Source of the DNA: a gamma proteobacterium HTCC5015
Lineage (GTDB): Bacteria; Pseudomonadota; Gammaproteobacteria; HTCC5015
Length of the DNA: 64,000 nucleotides
Direction: 5' to 3'
Assembly: GCA_000155715.1 (NCBI GenBank)
Contig: DS990598.1
Coordinates: 115,456-179,455 of the forward strand
A model generated the notes under the pieces. The model did no database searches, had not been told where the DNA came from, and saw only the letters and a program-made list of their open reading frames with translations. Made by a program: the position numbers and the translations under genes. Positions 25,839 through 33,593 of this stretch are shown piece after piece. Each line of letters begins with the position of its first letter. Position 1 is the stretch's first letter.

Positions 25839-26636
25839 ATGGGTATGTCCTATCTCAATATCGAACAGGTGGCCATCGATTTTCCCACCAAGTCTGGTCC
25901 CTTTCGCGCCCTCGACGGGGTGCAGCTGCGCATCGACCAAGGCGAGTTTGTCTCGTTGATCGGTCACTCGGGTTGTGGCAAGTCGACGGTTCTCAACATT
26001 GTGGCCGGTCTCTACCAGGCCACTGACGGAGGCGTGGTGCTCGACGGCAAGGAAGTGAACGACCCCGGCCCGGATCGGGCCGTGGTGTTCCAGAACCACT
26101 CGCTGCTGCCCTGGCTCACCGTCTACGGCAATGTGCAGCTGGCGGTGGATCAGGTGTTTGCCAAAACCATGAACAAGGCCGAGCGGCACGACTGGATCAT
26201 ACAAAATTTGGAGCTCGTGCATATGGCCCACGCCGCCGACAAGCGGCCCGCTCAAATTTCCGGCGGCATGAAACAGCGCGTGGGCATTGCTCGCGCTCTG
26301 GCCATGCGGCCCAAGGTGTTGTTGATGGACGAGCCCTTTGGTGCCCTGGATTCCCTGACCCGCAGCCACCTTCAGGACGCGCTTATGGAGATTCAGGCCG
26401 AGCTGCAAAATACCGTGATTATGATCACCCACGATGTCGACGAGGCGGTGCTGCTCTCGGACCGTATCGTGATGATGACTAATGGCCCCGCGGCCAAAGT
26501 GGGCGAGATTCTCGAGGTGGACTTGCCCCGGCCCCGGGAGCGCCTAGCGCTGGCCCGGGATGAGCGCTACAACGAATACCGCTCGGAAGTGCTGCGCTTC
26601 TTGCACGAGCGCCACGACCGCAGTCAGGTCGCTTAG
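25839..26636 (+). CDS. Nitrate ABC transporter ATP-binding protein (NrtD-type)
   Basis: A 265-residue ATPase: Walker [10 protein letters not shown] (about 43-51), Q-loop [17 protein letters not shown], signature [15 protein letters not shown], Walker [13 protein letters not shown] and the switch His in [13 protein letters not shown]. It lacks the NrtA-like C-terminal extension of NrtC. It energises the NrtB permease. Shares the high-GC codon use of its neighbours. Confidence 0.94.
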   Translation: MGMSYLNIEQVAIDFPTKSGPFRALDGVQLRIDQGEFVSLIGHSGCGKSTVLNIVAGLYQATDGGVVLDGKEVNDPGPDRAVVFQNHSLLPWLTVYGNVQLAVDQVFAKTMNKAERHDWIIQNLELVHMAHAADKRPAQISGGMKQRVGIARALAMRPKVLLMDEPFGALDSLTRSHLQDALMEIQAELQNTVIMITHDVDEAVLLSDRIVMMTNGPAAKVGEILEVDLPRPRERLALARDERYNEYRSEVLRFLHERHDRSQVA

Positions 26637-26649
26637 GAGGTCGGAAGCC

Positions 26650-27927
26650 ATGGCACGCAAAAAACTGGTGATGGTGGGCAACGGCATGGCCGGCGTGCGG
26701 GCGCTGGAGGAACTCCTGCGACTGGCGCCTGACCGCTACGACATTACCGTGTTTGGTGCCGAGCCCTGCGGCCACTACAACCGCATCATGCTCTCGCCGG
26801 TACTGGCCAACGAGATGGACATCGACGAGATTTTTACCCACCACCCGCGCTGGTACGAAGAGCAGGGCATTACCCTCTACACCAGTAAGGTGGTCACGAA
26901 AATCGACCGCCAGCGCCAGTGTGTGATCGCCGATGACGGCACCGAGGCGCACTACGACCGGTTACTGCTGGCACTGGGTTCGCTGCCACGGGTGCTGCCG
27001 ATTTCCGGCAATACGCTCGACGGTGTGACCACCTATCGCGAAGTGCGCGATGTGCACCACATTATGAACGCGGCGAGAAAGCACCGGCGGGCGGTGGTTA
27101 TCGGTGGTGGCCTGTTGGGTCTGGAGGCGGCCTATGGTCTCAGCCGCCACGGCATGGAGGTGACCGTGGTGCACCTTAACGAGTGCGTGCTGGATCGGCA
27201 GCTCGATGGAAAGGCCTCTCGCCTTTTGCAGCAGTATCTGAAACATCAGGGGATAGAGTTTTTATTGTCTAGACAGGTGGCGGCACTGGAAGGACGGGAT
27301 CGGGTCGAGTCGGTACGCTTTGACAGTGGCGAGCAAATCTCTGCGGATTTAGTGGTCATGGCAGCGGGTATTCACCCGCGTATTGCGCTGGCGAAAGAGG
27401 CGGGTTTGCACTGTAAGCAAGGTATCGTTGTCGATGATTGTCTACAAACTTTTGACCCCAAAATTTATGCGGTTGGCGAGTGTGTGCAGCATCGTGGCCA
27501 AGTGTATGGATTGGTTGCGCCTCTGTATGAGCAAGCGAGAGTGTGTGCCAACCATTTGGCTGAGATTGGCATCTCGCGCTACGAGGGCAGTGTGCTATCC
27601 ACCAGTTTGAAAGTGACTGGAATCAGTTTGTTTTCTGCAGGGGACTTTAAAGGCGATGAGAGTACTCGTGAGATTGTCTTCTTCGATGTGGCTGATAGCG
27701 TCTATAAAAAGCTGGTGGTCAAAGACGACCGCTTAATAGGAGCGCTTTTGTATGGCGAAACAAACGATAGTCGCTGGTATTTGGACTTGATACGCTCCAG
27801 TCGATCGATTGCGGCGATTCGAGAAAATATGGTGTTTGGCAGAGTTTTTTGTGAATCGGATGAGGTGTCTTTCCAAAACATGGATACGGACCCAAACCAC
27901 GACAGCGCCCAAACCTCTTGGCAGTAA
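26650..27927 (+). CDS. NirB-like FAD/NAD(P)H oxidoreductase, lacking siroheme domains (possibly truncated)
   Basis: A 425-residue flavoprotein equal to the N-terminal half of assimilatory nitrite reductase NirB (about 850 residues): FAD motif VMVGNGMAGVRALEEL, NAD(P)-binding VVIGGGLLGLEAAYGL (about 155), second FAD motif AVGECVQHRGQVYGL, then an NADH-rubredoxin-reductase-like C-terminal domain. The ferredoxin-like, siroheme and 4Fe-4S domains are absent, and the chain ends in an unrelated polar tail. GC content falls from about 61% (27001-27240) to about 50% (27241-27720) by hand count, hinting at recombination. It could be an electron-transfer partner for a reductase elsewhere, or a remnant. 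Confidence 0.8.
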   Translation: MARKKLVMVGNGMAGVRALEELLRLAPDRYDITVFGAEPCGHYNRIMLSPVLANEMDIDEIFTHHPRWYEEQGITLYTSKVVTKIDRQRQCVIADDGTEAHYDRLLLALGSLPRVLPISGNTLDGVTTYREVRDVHHIMNAARKHRRAVVIGGGLLGLEAAYGLSRHGMEVTVVHLNECVLDRQLDGKASRLLQQYLKHQGIEFLLSRQVAALEGRDRVESVRFDSGEQISADLVVMAAGIHPRIALAKEAGLHCKQGIVVDDCLQTFDPKIYAVGECVQHRGQVYGLVAPLYEQARVCANHLAEIGISRYEGSVLSTSLKVTGISLFSAGDFKGDESTREIVFFDVADSVYKKLVVKDDRLIGALLYGETNDSRWYLDLIRSSRSIAAIRENMVFGRVFCESDEVSFQNMDTDPNHDSAQTSWQ

Positions 27928-27988
27928 GCGTCTCGCCTTTTGCTTTTTTGTGCTGGGGATACAACGAGTCATGCGCTAAAATCCGCCC

Positions 27989-28678
27989 ATGAATATACTG
28001 GCACTCGATACTTCTACGGAAGTGTGTTCCGTCGCTTTGCAGTTGGGTGAAGAAATTTACACGCGGTTTGACGACTCTGGCGCGCGCAATACCGATATTA
28101 TTTTGCCCATGATTGATCATCTCATGGGCGAGACCGATACGTCGCGCTCGGCACTGGATGGCATCGTTTTTGGCCGTGGCCCAGGCAGCTTTACCGGTGT
28201 GCGCGTTGCCACGGGCATCACTCAGGGGATTGCGTTTGCCTTGGATTTACCGGTGTTGCCGCTGTCTACACTTTTGCTGTTGGCAGAAGGCGTACGCTTG
28301 CGTGAAAACGCCGAGTGTGTGGCGACCGTTAACGATGCGCGAATGAAAGAAGTATACAGCGCAGTGTGGCAATTTACGGGTGAGGAAAATGCGCTGGGTG
28401 GTTGGCAGGCTCTGCAAGAGGAGCGCGTGCAGCCGCCTCAAAACTGGACAATGGAGACGGTGCCGTCAGCACTCTGGCTATCGGGCAGCGGTTGGGCGGC
28501 CTACCCCGAAGCGCTGGTGCGACCTGAGCGGGCCACTTTAGCGGAAGCGGTGACTCCCAGAGCCGAATACGCCCTGCACCTCGCACAGCGCATTCCCATA
28601 AATTATTGGAAGCCCGTCGAACAGGCGCTACCCGTTTATTTGCGCGACAATGTGGCTAAGAAAAAAGGCGAACGTTGA
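27989..28678 (+). CDS. tsaB: tRNA threonylcarbamoyladenosine biosynthesis protein TsaB
   Basis: A 229-residue ASKHA-fold protein that dimerises with TsaD for t6A37 modification of ANN-decoding tRNAs. Seen: N-terminal MNILALDTSTEVCSVAL, then IVFGRGPGSFTGVRVATGI (about 63-81), the family signature, and ATVNDARMKEVY. It lacks the metal-binding HxxxH of TsaD, as expected. Follows the flavoprotein gene after 61 bp with its own likely promoter. Confidence 0.96.
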   Translation: MNILALDTSTEVCSVALQLGEEIYTRFDDSGARNTDIILPMIDHLMGETDTSRSALDGIVFGRGPGSFTGVRVATGITQGIAFALDLPVLPLSTLLLLAEGVRLRENAECVATVNDARMKEVYSAVWQFTGEENALGGWQALQEERVQPPQNWTMETVPSALWLSGSGWAAYPEALVRPERATLAEAVTPRAEYALHLAQRIPINYWKPVEQALPVYLRDNVAKKKGER

Positions 28679-28748
28679 TCGCCGTCTATGATGGGTAGGA
28701 ATGACGCGCAGAGGCCAGCGGCGTTAGTATAGGGGGCGCTGGGGTCGG

Positions 28749-29807
28749 GTGGATCTCACCGTCTTACTGGATGCCGTACTAGGAGTACCAACATTGACGC
28801 TACTGATTATTTTTGCCGCCGTGTCGGTGGGCTTTTCATTTTTATGTTCTATTTTAGAAGCGGCTCTGCTCTCGGTGACGCCGAGCTACATCGCGGGGTT
28901 GCGAGAATCGCAGCCTAAGCTCTACAAAAAACTGCGCGAATACAAAGACGATATCGACAAACCGCTGTCGGCGATTCTCACGTTAAATACGGTCGCGCAC
29001 ACCGTGGGGGCGACGGGCGTAGGGGCTCAGGTAGCGGTTGTGTTTGGAGAGGCCTGGCTCGGAGCGGCCTCGGCGATTATGACCTTTGTGATTCTGGTGT
29101 TCTCGGAGATTATTCCCAAAACCATCGGCGCTAAATATTGGCGCTCTCTAGCTCCGCTGCTGCCCTCCATATTGCAGTTCATAATGATGAGTTTGTTGCC
29201 ATTTGTTTGGCTATCTAAGCTCATTACCAGTCGCATCGGTGGCGGCGGTCACGATGTTGAGGTGCGCGCAGAGATTCGGGCACTAGCGGATATGGGCAAA
29301 GATCAATCGGCATTAGCGGAAGATGAGTACCGAGTGATTCACAACATTTTGCGTTTGCACGGCATCAAAGTGGGCGCCGTGATGACACCGCGTTCGGTGT
29401 GTCGAACCGTGGCGCCCGACACCACGCTGGCGGCGTTTCTCGACAATGAGCAGAACAAACCCTTCTCGCGATTTCCCGTGATGTCGCCTAAAGGTGAAGC
29501 GGTGGGCTATATTCATAAATCCGATTTATTGGGGTGTTCGGGCGATCAGCTGATTGGAGAGCTCGCTCACGAGGTGACGATTGTTCCCGCTAGCATGGGT
29601 ATCGACAAGTTATTTCATGTGATGTTAGTTCAGCGGCAACACTTATTCATGGTGTACGACGACCACGGAACATGGCTGGGGTTGATTACGCTGGAAGATA
29701 TTTTAGAAAGTATCATCGGCCGAGAAATCATGGATGAAAGTGATTCCGTGGCAGATTTGCGTCTCTACGCACGGCACCGTTGGAATCGGCATCTAAAGAA
29801 ATCTTGA
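28749..29807 (+). CDS. CNNM/CBS-domain membrane protein (HlyC/CorC family)
   Basis: A 352-residue inner-membrane protein. A CNNM (DUF21) transmembrane domain covers about residues 1-165 with four hydrophobic segments and the family block LTLNTVAHTVGATGVGAQ. Two CBS motifs follow (VGAVMTPRSVCRTVAPDTTLAAF; then MLVQRQHLFMVYDDHGTWLGLITLEDILESIIGREIMDE, split). Such proteins are Mg2+/Co2+-linked exporters or regulators. It lacks the C-terminal CorC/HlyC transporter-associated domain. GTG start at 28749; no ATG is better placed. Confidence 0.88.
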   Translation: MDLTVLLDAVLGVPTLTLLIIFAAVSVGFSFLCSILEAALLSVTPSYIAGLRESQPKLYKKLREYKDDIDKPLSAILTLNTVAHTVGATGVGAQVAVVFGEAWLGAASAIMTFVILVFSEIIPKTIGAKYWRSLAPLLPSILQFIMMSLLPFVWLSKLITSRIGGGGHDVEVRAEIRALADMGKDQSALAEDEYRVIHNILRLHGIKVGAVMTPRSVCRTVAPDTTLAAFLDNEQNKPFSRFPVMSPKGEAVGYIHKSDLLGCSGDQLIGELAHEVTIVPASMGIDKLFHVMLVQRQHLFMVYDDHGTWLGLITLEDILESIIGREIMDESDSVADLRLYARHRWNRHLKKS

Positions 29808-29888
29808 TGGTGCTGTTTTTGACTCGGCCATTAAAAACACAAAGTGCTTAGGGAATTCCTGTACAGGCCGTGATCACTTTTTTCTGCT

Positions 29889-29943
29889 GTCATGGCGAAC
29901 ACAGCGACAGATTGCCGCGTCGGCTGTGCCTCCTCGCAATGAC
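29889..29943. repeat. GTCATTGCGAG-type dispersed inverted repeat, second copy
   Basis: GTCATGGCGAACACAGCGAC at the left faces TGCCTCCTCGCAATGAC at the right. Same family as 16321-16393 and as the ends of the 124-bp duplicated repeats that follow. Confidence 0.7.
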
Positions 29944-29974
29944 GAGTTTTAAGCCTTGCCTACTTAACGAATGA

Positions 29975-30098
29975 GTCATTCCCGCGTAGGCGGGAATCCA
30001 GCGTCTTTAAGTGAGGGTAGTAAAGCCACTGGGCTCCCGCCTGCGCGGGAGCGACGGTGTGGGGCTGCATGCGAAGTTCGGCGGCGCTCGCAATTGAC
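29975..30098. repeat. 124-bp direct repeat, copy A (two ATTCCCGC/CTCCCGC hairpins)
   Basis: Starts GTCATTCCCGCGTAGGCGGG and ends GCTCGCAATTGAC. Contains hairpin ATTCCCGC-GTAG-GCGGGAAT and hairpin CTCCCGC-CTGC-GCGGGAG. It resembles ATTCCC-N8-GGGAAT repeats known from Neisseria (dRS3) and many proteobacteria. The short frame that crosses it is not coding. Confidence 0.85.
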
Positions 30099-30170
30099 GG
30101 CGCACTGTCGGCCCGAGGCGGGCCTCCCACAGGTACTGCTGATTATACCTTGCGGATAACCCAAGCCATC

Positions 30171-30293
30171 GTCATTCCCGCGTAGGCGGGAATCCAGCGT
30201 CTTTAAGTGAGGGTAGTAAAGCCACTGGGCTCCCGCCTGCCCGGGAGCGACGGTGTGGGGCTACATGCGAAGTTCTGCTGCGCTCGCAATGAC
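30171..30293. repeat. 124-bp direct repeat, copy B
   Basis: Near-identical to copy A at an offset of 196 bp, with about five substitutions and one indel. The second hairpin has a G-to-C change (CTGCCCGGGAG). The 72 bp between copies is unrelated GC-rich DNA. The whole 505-bp gap 29808-30312 is built of such repeats and holds no gene I can support. Confidence 0.85.
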
Positions 30294-30312
30294 AAAGACC
30301 CGTGAATAGACC

Positions 30313-30549
30313 CTAAGACACGCCCGCTTGAGAGAGCACGAGCTTAACGATGAGCACTAGGCCGAGTACCAATAAAATAGTGAGAACCAAGCCGATGACA
30401 ATAAAGTGAATCGGTTTGCCTTTTTCAAAATCTCGCTCGCGAACGGAGCCACGCTGTACGCCGAGGAACGACATTAATACGCTGGCTACCATCTGCCAAA
30501 AGGTGACTTTGTCTTGGTCGTGTTGTGAGGGTTGCTGTTGATCGCTCAT
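30313..30549 (-). CDS. DUF2970 family small membrane protein
   Basis: A 78-residue protein with one C-terminal transmembrane helix (IHFIVIGLVLTILLVLGLVLIVKL split, about 48-72) preceded by the DUF2970 pattern VTFWQMVASVLMSFLGVQ, then RERDFEKGKP. Function unknown. ATG 30549 is preferred to upstream frames reaching into psd. It is last in the SCO-PCuAC-psd operon, 16 bp after psd. Confidence 0.8.
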   Translation of the reverse strand: MSDQQQPSQHDQDKVTFWQMVASVLMSFLGVQRGSVRERDFEKGKPIHFIVIGLVLTILLVLGLVLIVKLVLSQAGVS

Positions 30550-30565
30550 GGTGTAGATACTCGTT

Positions 30566-31423
30566 TTAATCGTTGTAGCGGCCAATGCTTTGGCCCATTT
30601 TGATGCTGGCGTCGGCGCTAAAGCCAAAATCCCACTGGACATTGGCACCTGTGAGTAAGATGACTGTCGAGCCCATATTAAATCGGCCCATCTCTTGGCC
30701 TTTTTCCAGCGTTGGGGCCTGCTCTTCGTAGTGAAAGCTGTGGATGGAGCGGCCTCGCCCCGGTGTGATTAAGCCCGCCCATACCGTCTCAATGGCGGCG
30801 ACATTGATGGCTCCGACCAAAATCATGGCGATGGGGCCGCGCTCTGTTTCGAATACAGTGACAACGCGCTCGTTGCGGGCAAAGAGTCGAGGAACAGTGC
30901 GCACTGTGTGCCCCGCAACGGAAAAAAGTCGCCCGGGGATATAGATCATTTTTTTCAACACGCCTTTGGTGGGCATGTGAATACGATGGTAATCGCGCGG
31001 CGACAAATAGAGCGTGGCAAACTGCCCACCGTTAAACGCTTGGGTGAGTTCGGGATCGCCGCCGAGCAATTCTAACGTGGAAAAGTATTGGCCTTTGGCT
31101 TGGAAAATACGGCCATCTTTGATTTTTCCCGATTGACTGACAGTGCCATCGACAGGGCTGGCAAGAGTGGACTCGCCCTCGGCAATGGGGCGCGCCCCCG
31201 CTTTGAGCGCACGGGTAAAGAAGTCGTTAAAGCTGTCGTAATCCTCAATCGATTCGCCGACCGCCTCGCTCAAATCAATGCCAAAGGCTTTGATAAAGAG
31301 TTCGCCTACGGGATTTTTGAGAGGTGTTTTTTGCCGCGTCGCCCAGAATACCAGCCTCGAAATTAAGTGGTGGGGCAGGGGGTAGAGAGGGAGAGATTTG
31401 GCGTAGTCAGACAGCTTGCTCAT
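30566..31423 (-). CDS. psd: Phosphatidylserine decarboxylase proenzyme
   Basis: A 285-residue inner-membrane enzyme converting phosphatidylserine to phosphatidylethanolamine. It self-cleaves at a Gly-Ser bond to form the pyruvoyl group; here the site is FNMGSTVILL (LGST in E. coli, MGST here). SPVDGTVSQSG, YLSPRDYHRIHMP with catalytic His, and VGAINVAAIET are all present. Lies 8 bp after the PCuAC gene and 16 bp before DUF2970, so likely one transcript with copper-delivery genes. Confidence 0.97.
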   Translation of the reverse strand: MSKLSDYAKSLPLYPLPHHLISRLVFWATRQKTPLKNPVGELFIKAFGIDLSEAVGESIEDYDSFNDFFTRALKAGARPIAEGESTLASPVDGTVSQSGKIKDGRIFQAKGQYFSTLELLGGDPELTQAFNGGQFATLYLSPRDYHRIHMPTKGVLKKMIYIPGRLFSVAGHTVRTVPRLFARNERVVTVFETERGPIAMILVGAINVAAIETVWAGLITPGRGRSIHSFHYEEQAPTLEKGQEMGRFNMGSTVILLTGANVQWDFGFSADASIKMGQSIGRYND

Positions 31424-31431
31424 GGGGCGTC

Positions 31432-31884
31432 TCAGTGATGGTGGCTATGGTTGTGGTGGTGTTGGGTTTGTCGCGCTTTGACTGTAGCGGTTGTGGATTG
31501 CTGGCGACCATTGGCGAATGTCATGTTGAGTTCGACGCTATCTCCCATTGAAAGTGGCGCGCTGGGTTCGAACATCATCAAGTGCAGTCCACCTGCTTCG
31601 AGGGCGATTTGAGCGCCTGCGGCAATGTCGATGGACTTGACCGCGCGCATGCGAGCGACGCCGTCTTCCATGCGACTTTCGTGCATTTCAATGCGTTTGA
31701 AGTGGGGACTGTCGAAGGCAATAACGCTGACATCGTTTTCGCCGGTATTCTCAAGCGTCATATAAGCGGTGAGAACGGGGGCCGTGGGTGGCGCGGCGGG
31801 GATGTGGGCATGGTCAACGCGCAAGCTATCCGCCCAGCTGGGTAGGGCGAGGAACAGCATTAACAAAGTGATGAAATAACGCAC
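31432..31884 (-). CDS. PCu(A)C-type periplasmic copper chaperone
   Basis: A 150-residue exported protein (signal peptide MRYFITLLMLFLALPSWA). The Cu(I) motif H-x10-M-x21-H-x-M appears as IEMHESRMEDGVARM and GLHLMMF, in a cupredoxin-like domain. It ends in a His-rich tail (QTQHHHNHSHHH) that could bind extra Cu(II). It works with SCO proteins in CuA assembly of cytochrome oxidase. GTG start overlaps the stop of the SCO gene by one base (TAGTG). Confidence 0.92.
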   Translation of the reverse strand: MRYFITLLMLFLALPSWADSLRVDHAHIPAAPPTAPVLTAYMTLENTGENDVSVIAFDSPHFKRIEMHESRMEDGVARMRAVKSIDIAAGAQIALEAGGLHLMMFEPSAPLSMGDSVELNMTFANGRQQSTTATVKARQTQHHHNHSHHH

Positions 31885-32531
31885 TAGTAGGCCTCCATCA
31901 TGGTGAGTAAATCGCTGGCCATCGCCTGGGGTAGGTGGGGCGCTGACATTAAGGCGTGGCGGCGACCATCGGGGTTTAACACAAACACAGCACCGCTGTG
32001 ATCGACTTGGTAGTTGCCGTGTTCATCGGCCTCTTGCTTTTTATAAAAGATATCCATGCCATCGGCTAGCTGCTGCAGCTTGTCTTCACTGCTGGTTACA
32101 CCGATAAAATCGGGATCGAAGTACTGCACATAGCTACCGAGTTTATCGAGGCGGTCGCGCTCGGGGTCGACGGAAATAAAAACCACTTGAACATCTTGTT
32201 GGCGCTCTCCCAGTTGCTGATAGGCGTCCGCCATAACGGCCAGCGTGTTGGGGCACACATCGGGGCAGTGGGTAAAGCCAAAAAACAACAGCGTCCAGCG
32301 GCCCTTGAGGTGGGCATTGGTAAAGGCACTGCCATCGTCCGCGGTGAGTCTGATCGTCGGGAAGGGGCGGAAATCTTCGGGGTAGAGAGTGGCGTTTTCA
32401 AGCTCCAGTGGCGCTTGGCGCTCGCTGTACTCGCGCAGCGCGTAGCCGCCACCGAGAGCCACGGCGGCGACTAGGATCGCGGTGATCAGGCGTCGCCCAA
32501 AAGACGTGTTGGAGGCGTTGTTTTGCGTCAT
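31884..32531 (-). CDS. SCO1/SenC family copper-delivery protein
   Basis: A 215-residue membrane-anchored thioredoxin-fold protein (helix about 14-31). Copper ligands are the CxxxC in THCPDVCPNT and the distal His in YQVDHSGAVFVLN. It inserts Cu into the CuA site of cytochrome c oxidase. ATG 32531 is preferred over a longer upstream frame that overlaps the divergent prmB promoter. First gene of a minus-strand operon with PCuAC, psd and DUF2970. Confidence 0.94.
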   Translation of the reverse strand: MTQNNASNTSFGRRLITAILVAAVALGGGYALREYSERQAPLELENATLYPEDFRPFPTIRLTADDGSAFTNAHLKGRWTLLFFGFTHCPDVCPNTLAVMADAYQQLGERQQDVQVVFISVDPERDRLDKLGSYVQYFDPDFIGVTSSEDKLQQLADGMDIFYKKQEADEHGNYQVDHSGAVFVLNPDGRRHALMSAPHLPQAMASDLLTMMEAY

Positions 32532-32658
32532 GTTGTAGGGTTCCAGTGATAGAAGTGCGCACCGTGTGACGATCAAACCGTGCAATAGTTTCTGGACGCT
32601 GCCGAAACCGACGGCGATAATGCGCGCCAAGTTTACCACCGAATTCGAAAGGACTGCA

Positions 32659-33516
32659 GTGACACTGGCCGAACTGATTGAAAATGCCGCCGCCCGTCTA
32701 GGGCAAGCCGACCTGTACTATGGCCACGGTACGGACAATGCTTGGGATGAGGCGGTTTGGCTGGTGCTTCACGCACTGGGGCGCTCGCCGGCCGAGCCGA
32801 TTGAAGACGCCGATATCGTCCTCAGCGAGGATCAGCAGCAGGCGGCTTTCGATTGGCTGCAGCGACGCATCGACACTCGCAAGCCAACGGCGTATCTGAC
32901 GGGGCAAGCGTGGTTTTGTGGCCTGCCATTTGAAGTGACTGAAGACACGCTGATTCCGCGTTCGCCGATCGCAGAGTTGATCCAGCAGCAATTTTCGCCG
33001 TGGCTGCCGAGGCCACCCCAGCGAGTCTTAGATTTGTGTACGGGAGGTGGCTGCATTGCCATTGCCTGTGCCTACGCCTTCCCCGATGCTCAGGTCGTGG
33101 GCACGGACATCTCCGAAGCCGCACTGGCAGTGGCGCGTCGCAATGTGGCAGCCCACCAGTTGCAAGGTCGAGTTCAGTGCCTTTCCAGCGATGTATTTTC
33201 CAACGTCGAGGGCTGTTTTGATCTGATCGTCAGCAACCCGCCCTATGTCGATGCCGAGGATATGGCAGCGCTGCCAGCAGAGTATCGCCACGAGCCCGAG
33301 TTAGCGCTGGCCTCCGAGCGCGATGGCCTAGGCATAACTCGGCGAATTTTAGCCGATGTGGGCAACTACCTAAGCGACGATGGCGTGTTGGTGCTTGAAG
33401 TGGGTAACTCCGAAACCGCGCTGGTCGAGGCCTACCCCGATCTGCCCTTTACATGGCTTGAGTTTGAATGGGGTGGTCACGGTGTTTTTTGTTTACAAAA
33501 AAGCGATCTGATTTAA
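32659..33516 (+). CDS. prmB: Ribosomal protein L3 N5-glutamine methyltransferase
   Basis: A 285-residue SAM-dependent methyltransferase that modifies a Gln of ribosomal protein L3. Seen: YYGHGTDNAWDEAV, TPRSPIAELI-type region (TLIPRSPIAELI), SAM site VLDLCTGGGCIAIACAYAFP, catalytic NPPYVDAEDM and C-terminal DGVLVLEVGNSE. GTG 32659 with AAAGGA upstream fits the family N-terminus; ATG 32620 is an alternative. PrmB is near aroC in pseudomonads too. Confidence 0.95.
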   Translation: MTLAELIENAAARLGQADLYYGHGTDNAWDEAVWLVLHALGRSPAEPIEDADIVLSEDQQQAAFDWLQRRIDTRKPTAYLTGQAWFCGLPFEVTEDTLIPRSPIAELIQQQFSPWLPRPPQRVLDLCTGGGCIAIACAYAFPDAQVVGTDISEAALAVARRNVAAHQLQGRVQCLSSDVFSNVEGCFDLIVSNPPYVDAEDMAALPAEYRHEPELALASERDGLGITRRILADVGNYLSDDGVLVLEVGNSETALVEAYPDLPFTWLEFEWGGHGVFCLQKSDLI

Positions 33517-33593
33517 AGCATTTCTGATGCGTTCCCATTGTCACGACGAAGCAGTAGACTGCGACTATTCGTTGACTGGACACGGACATCATC

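Noticed and set aside
29971-30164. 62-codon frames on both strands in the repeat region
   Set aside because: Produced by the palindromic 124-bp repeat.
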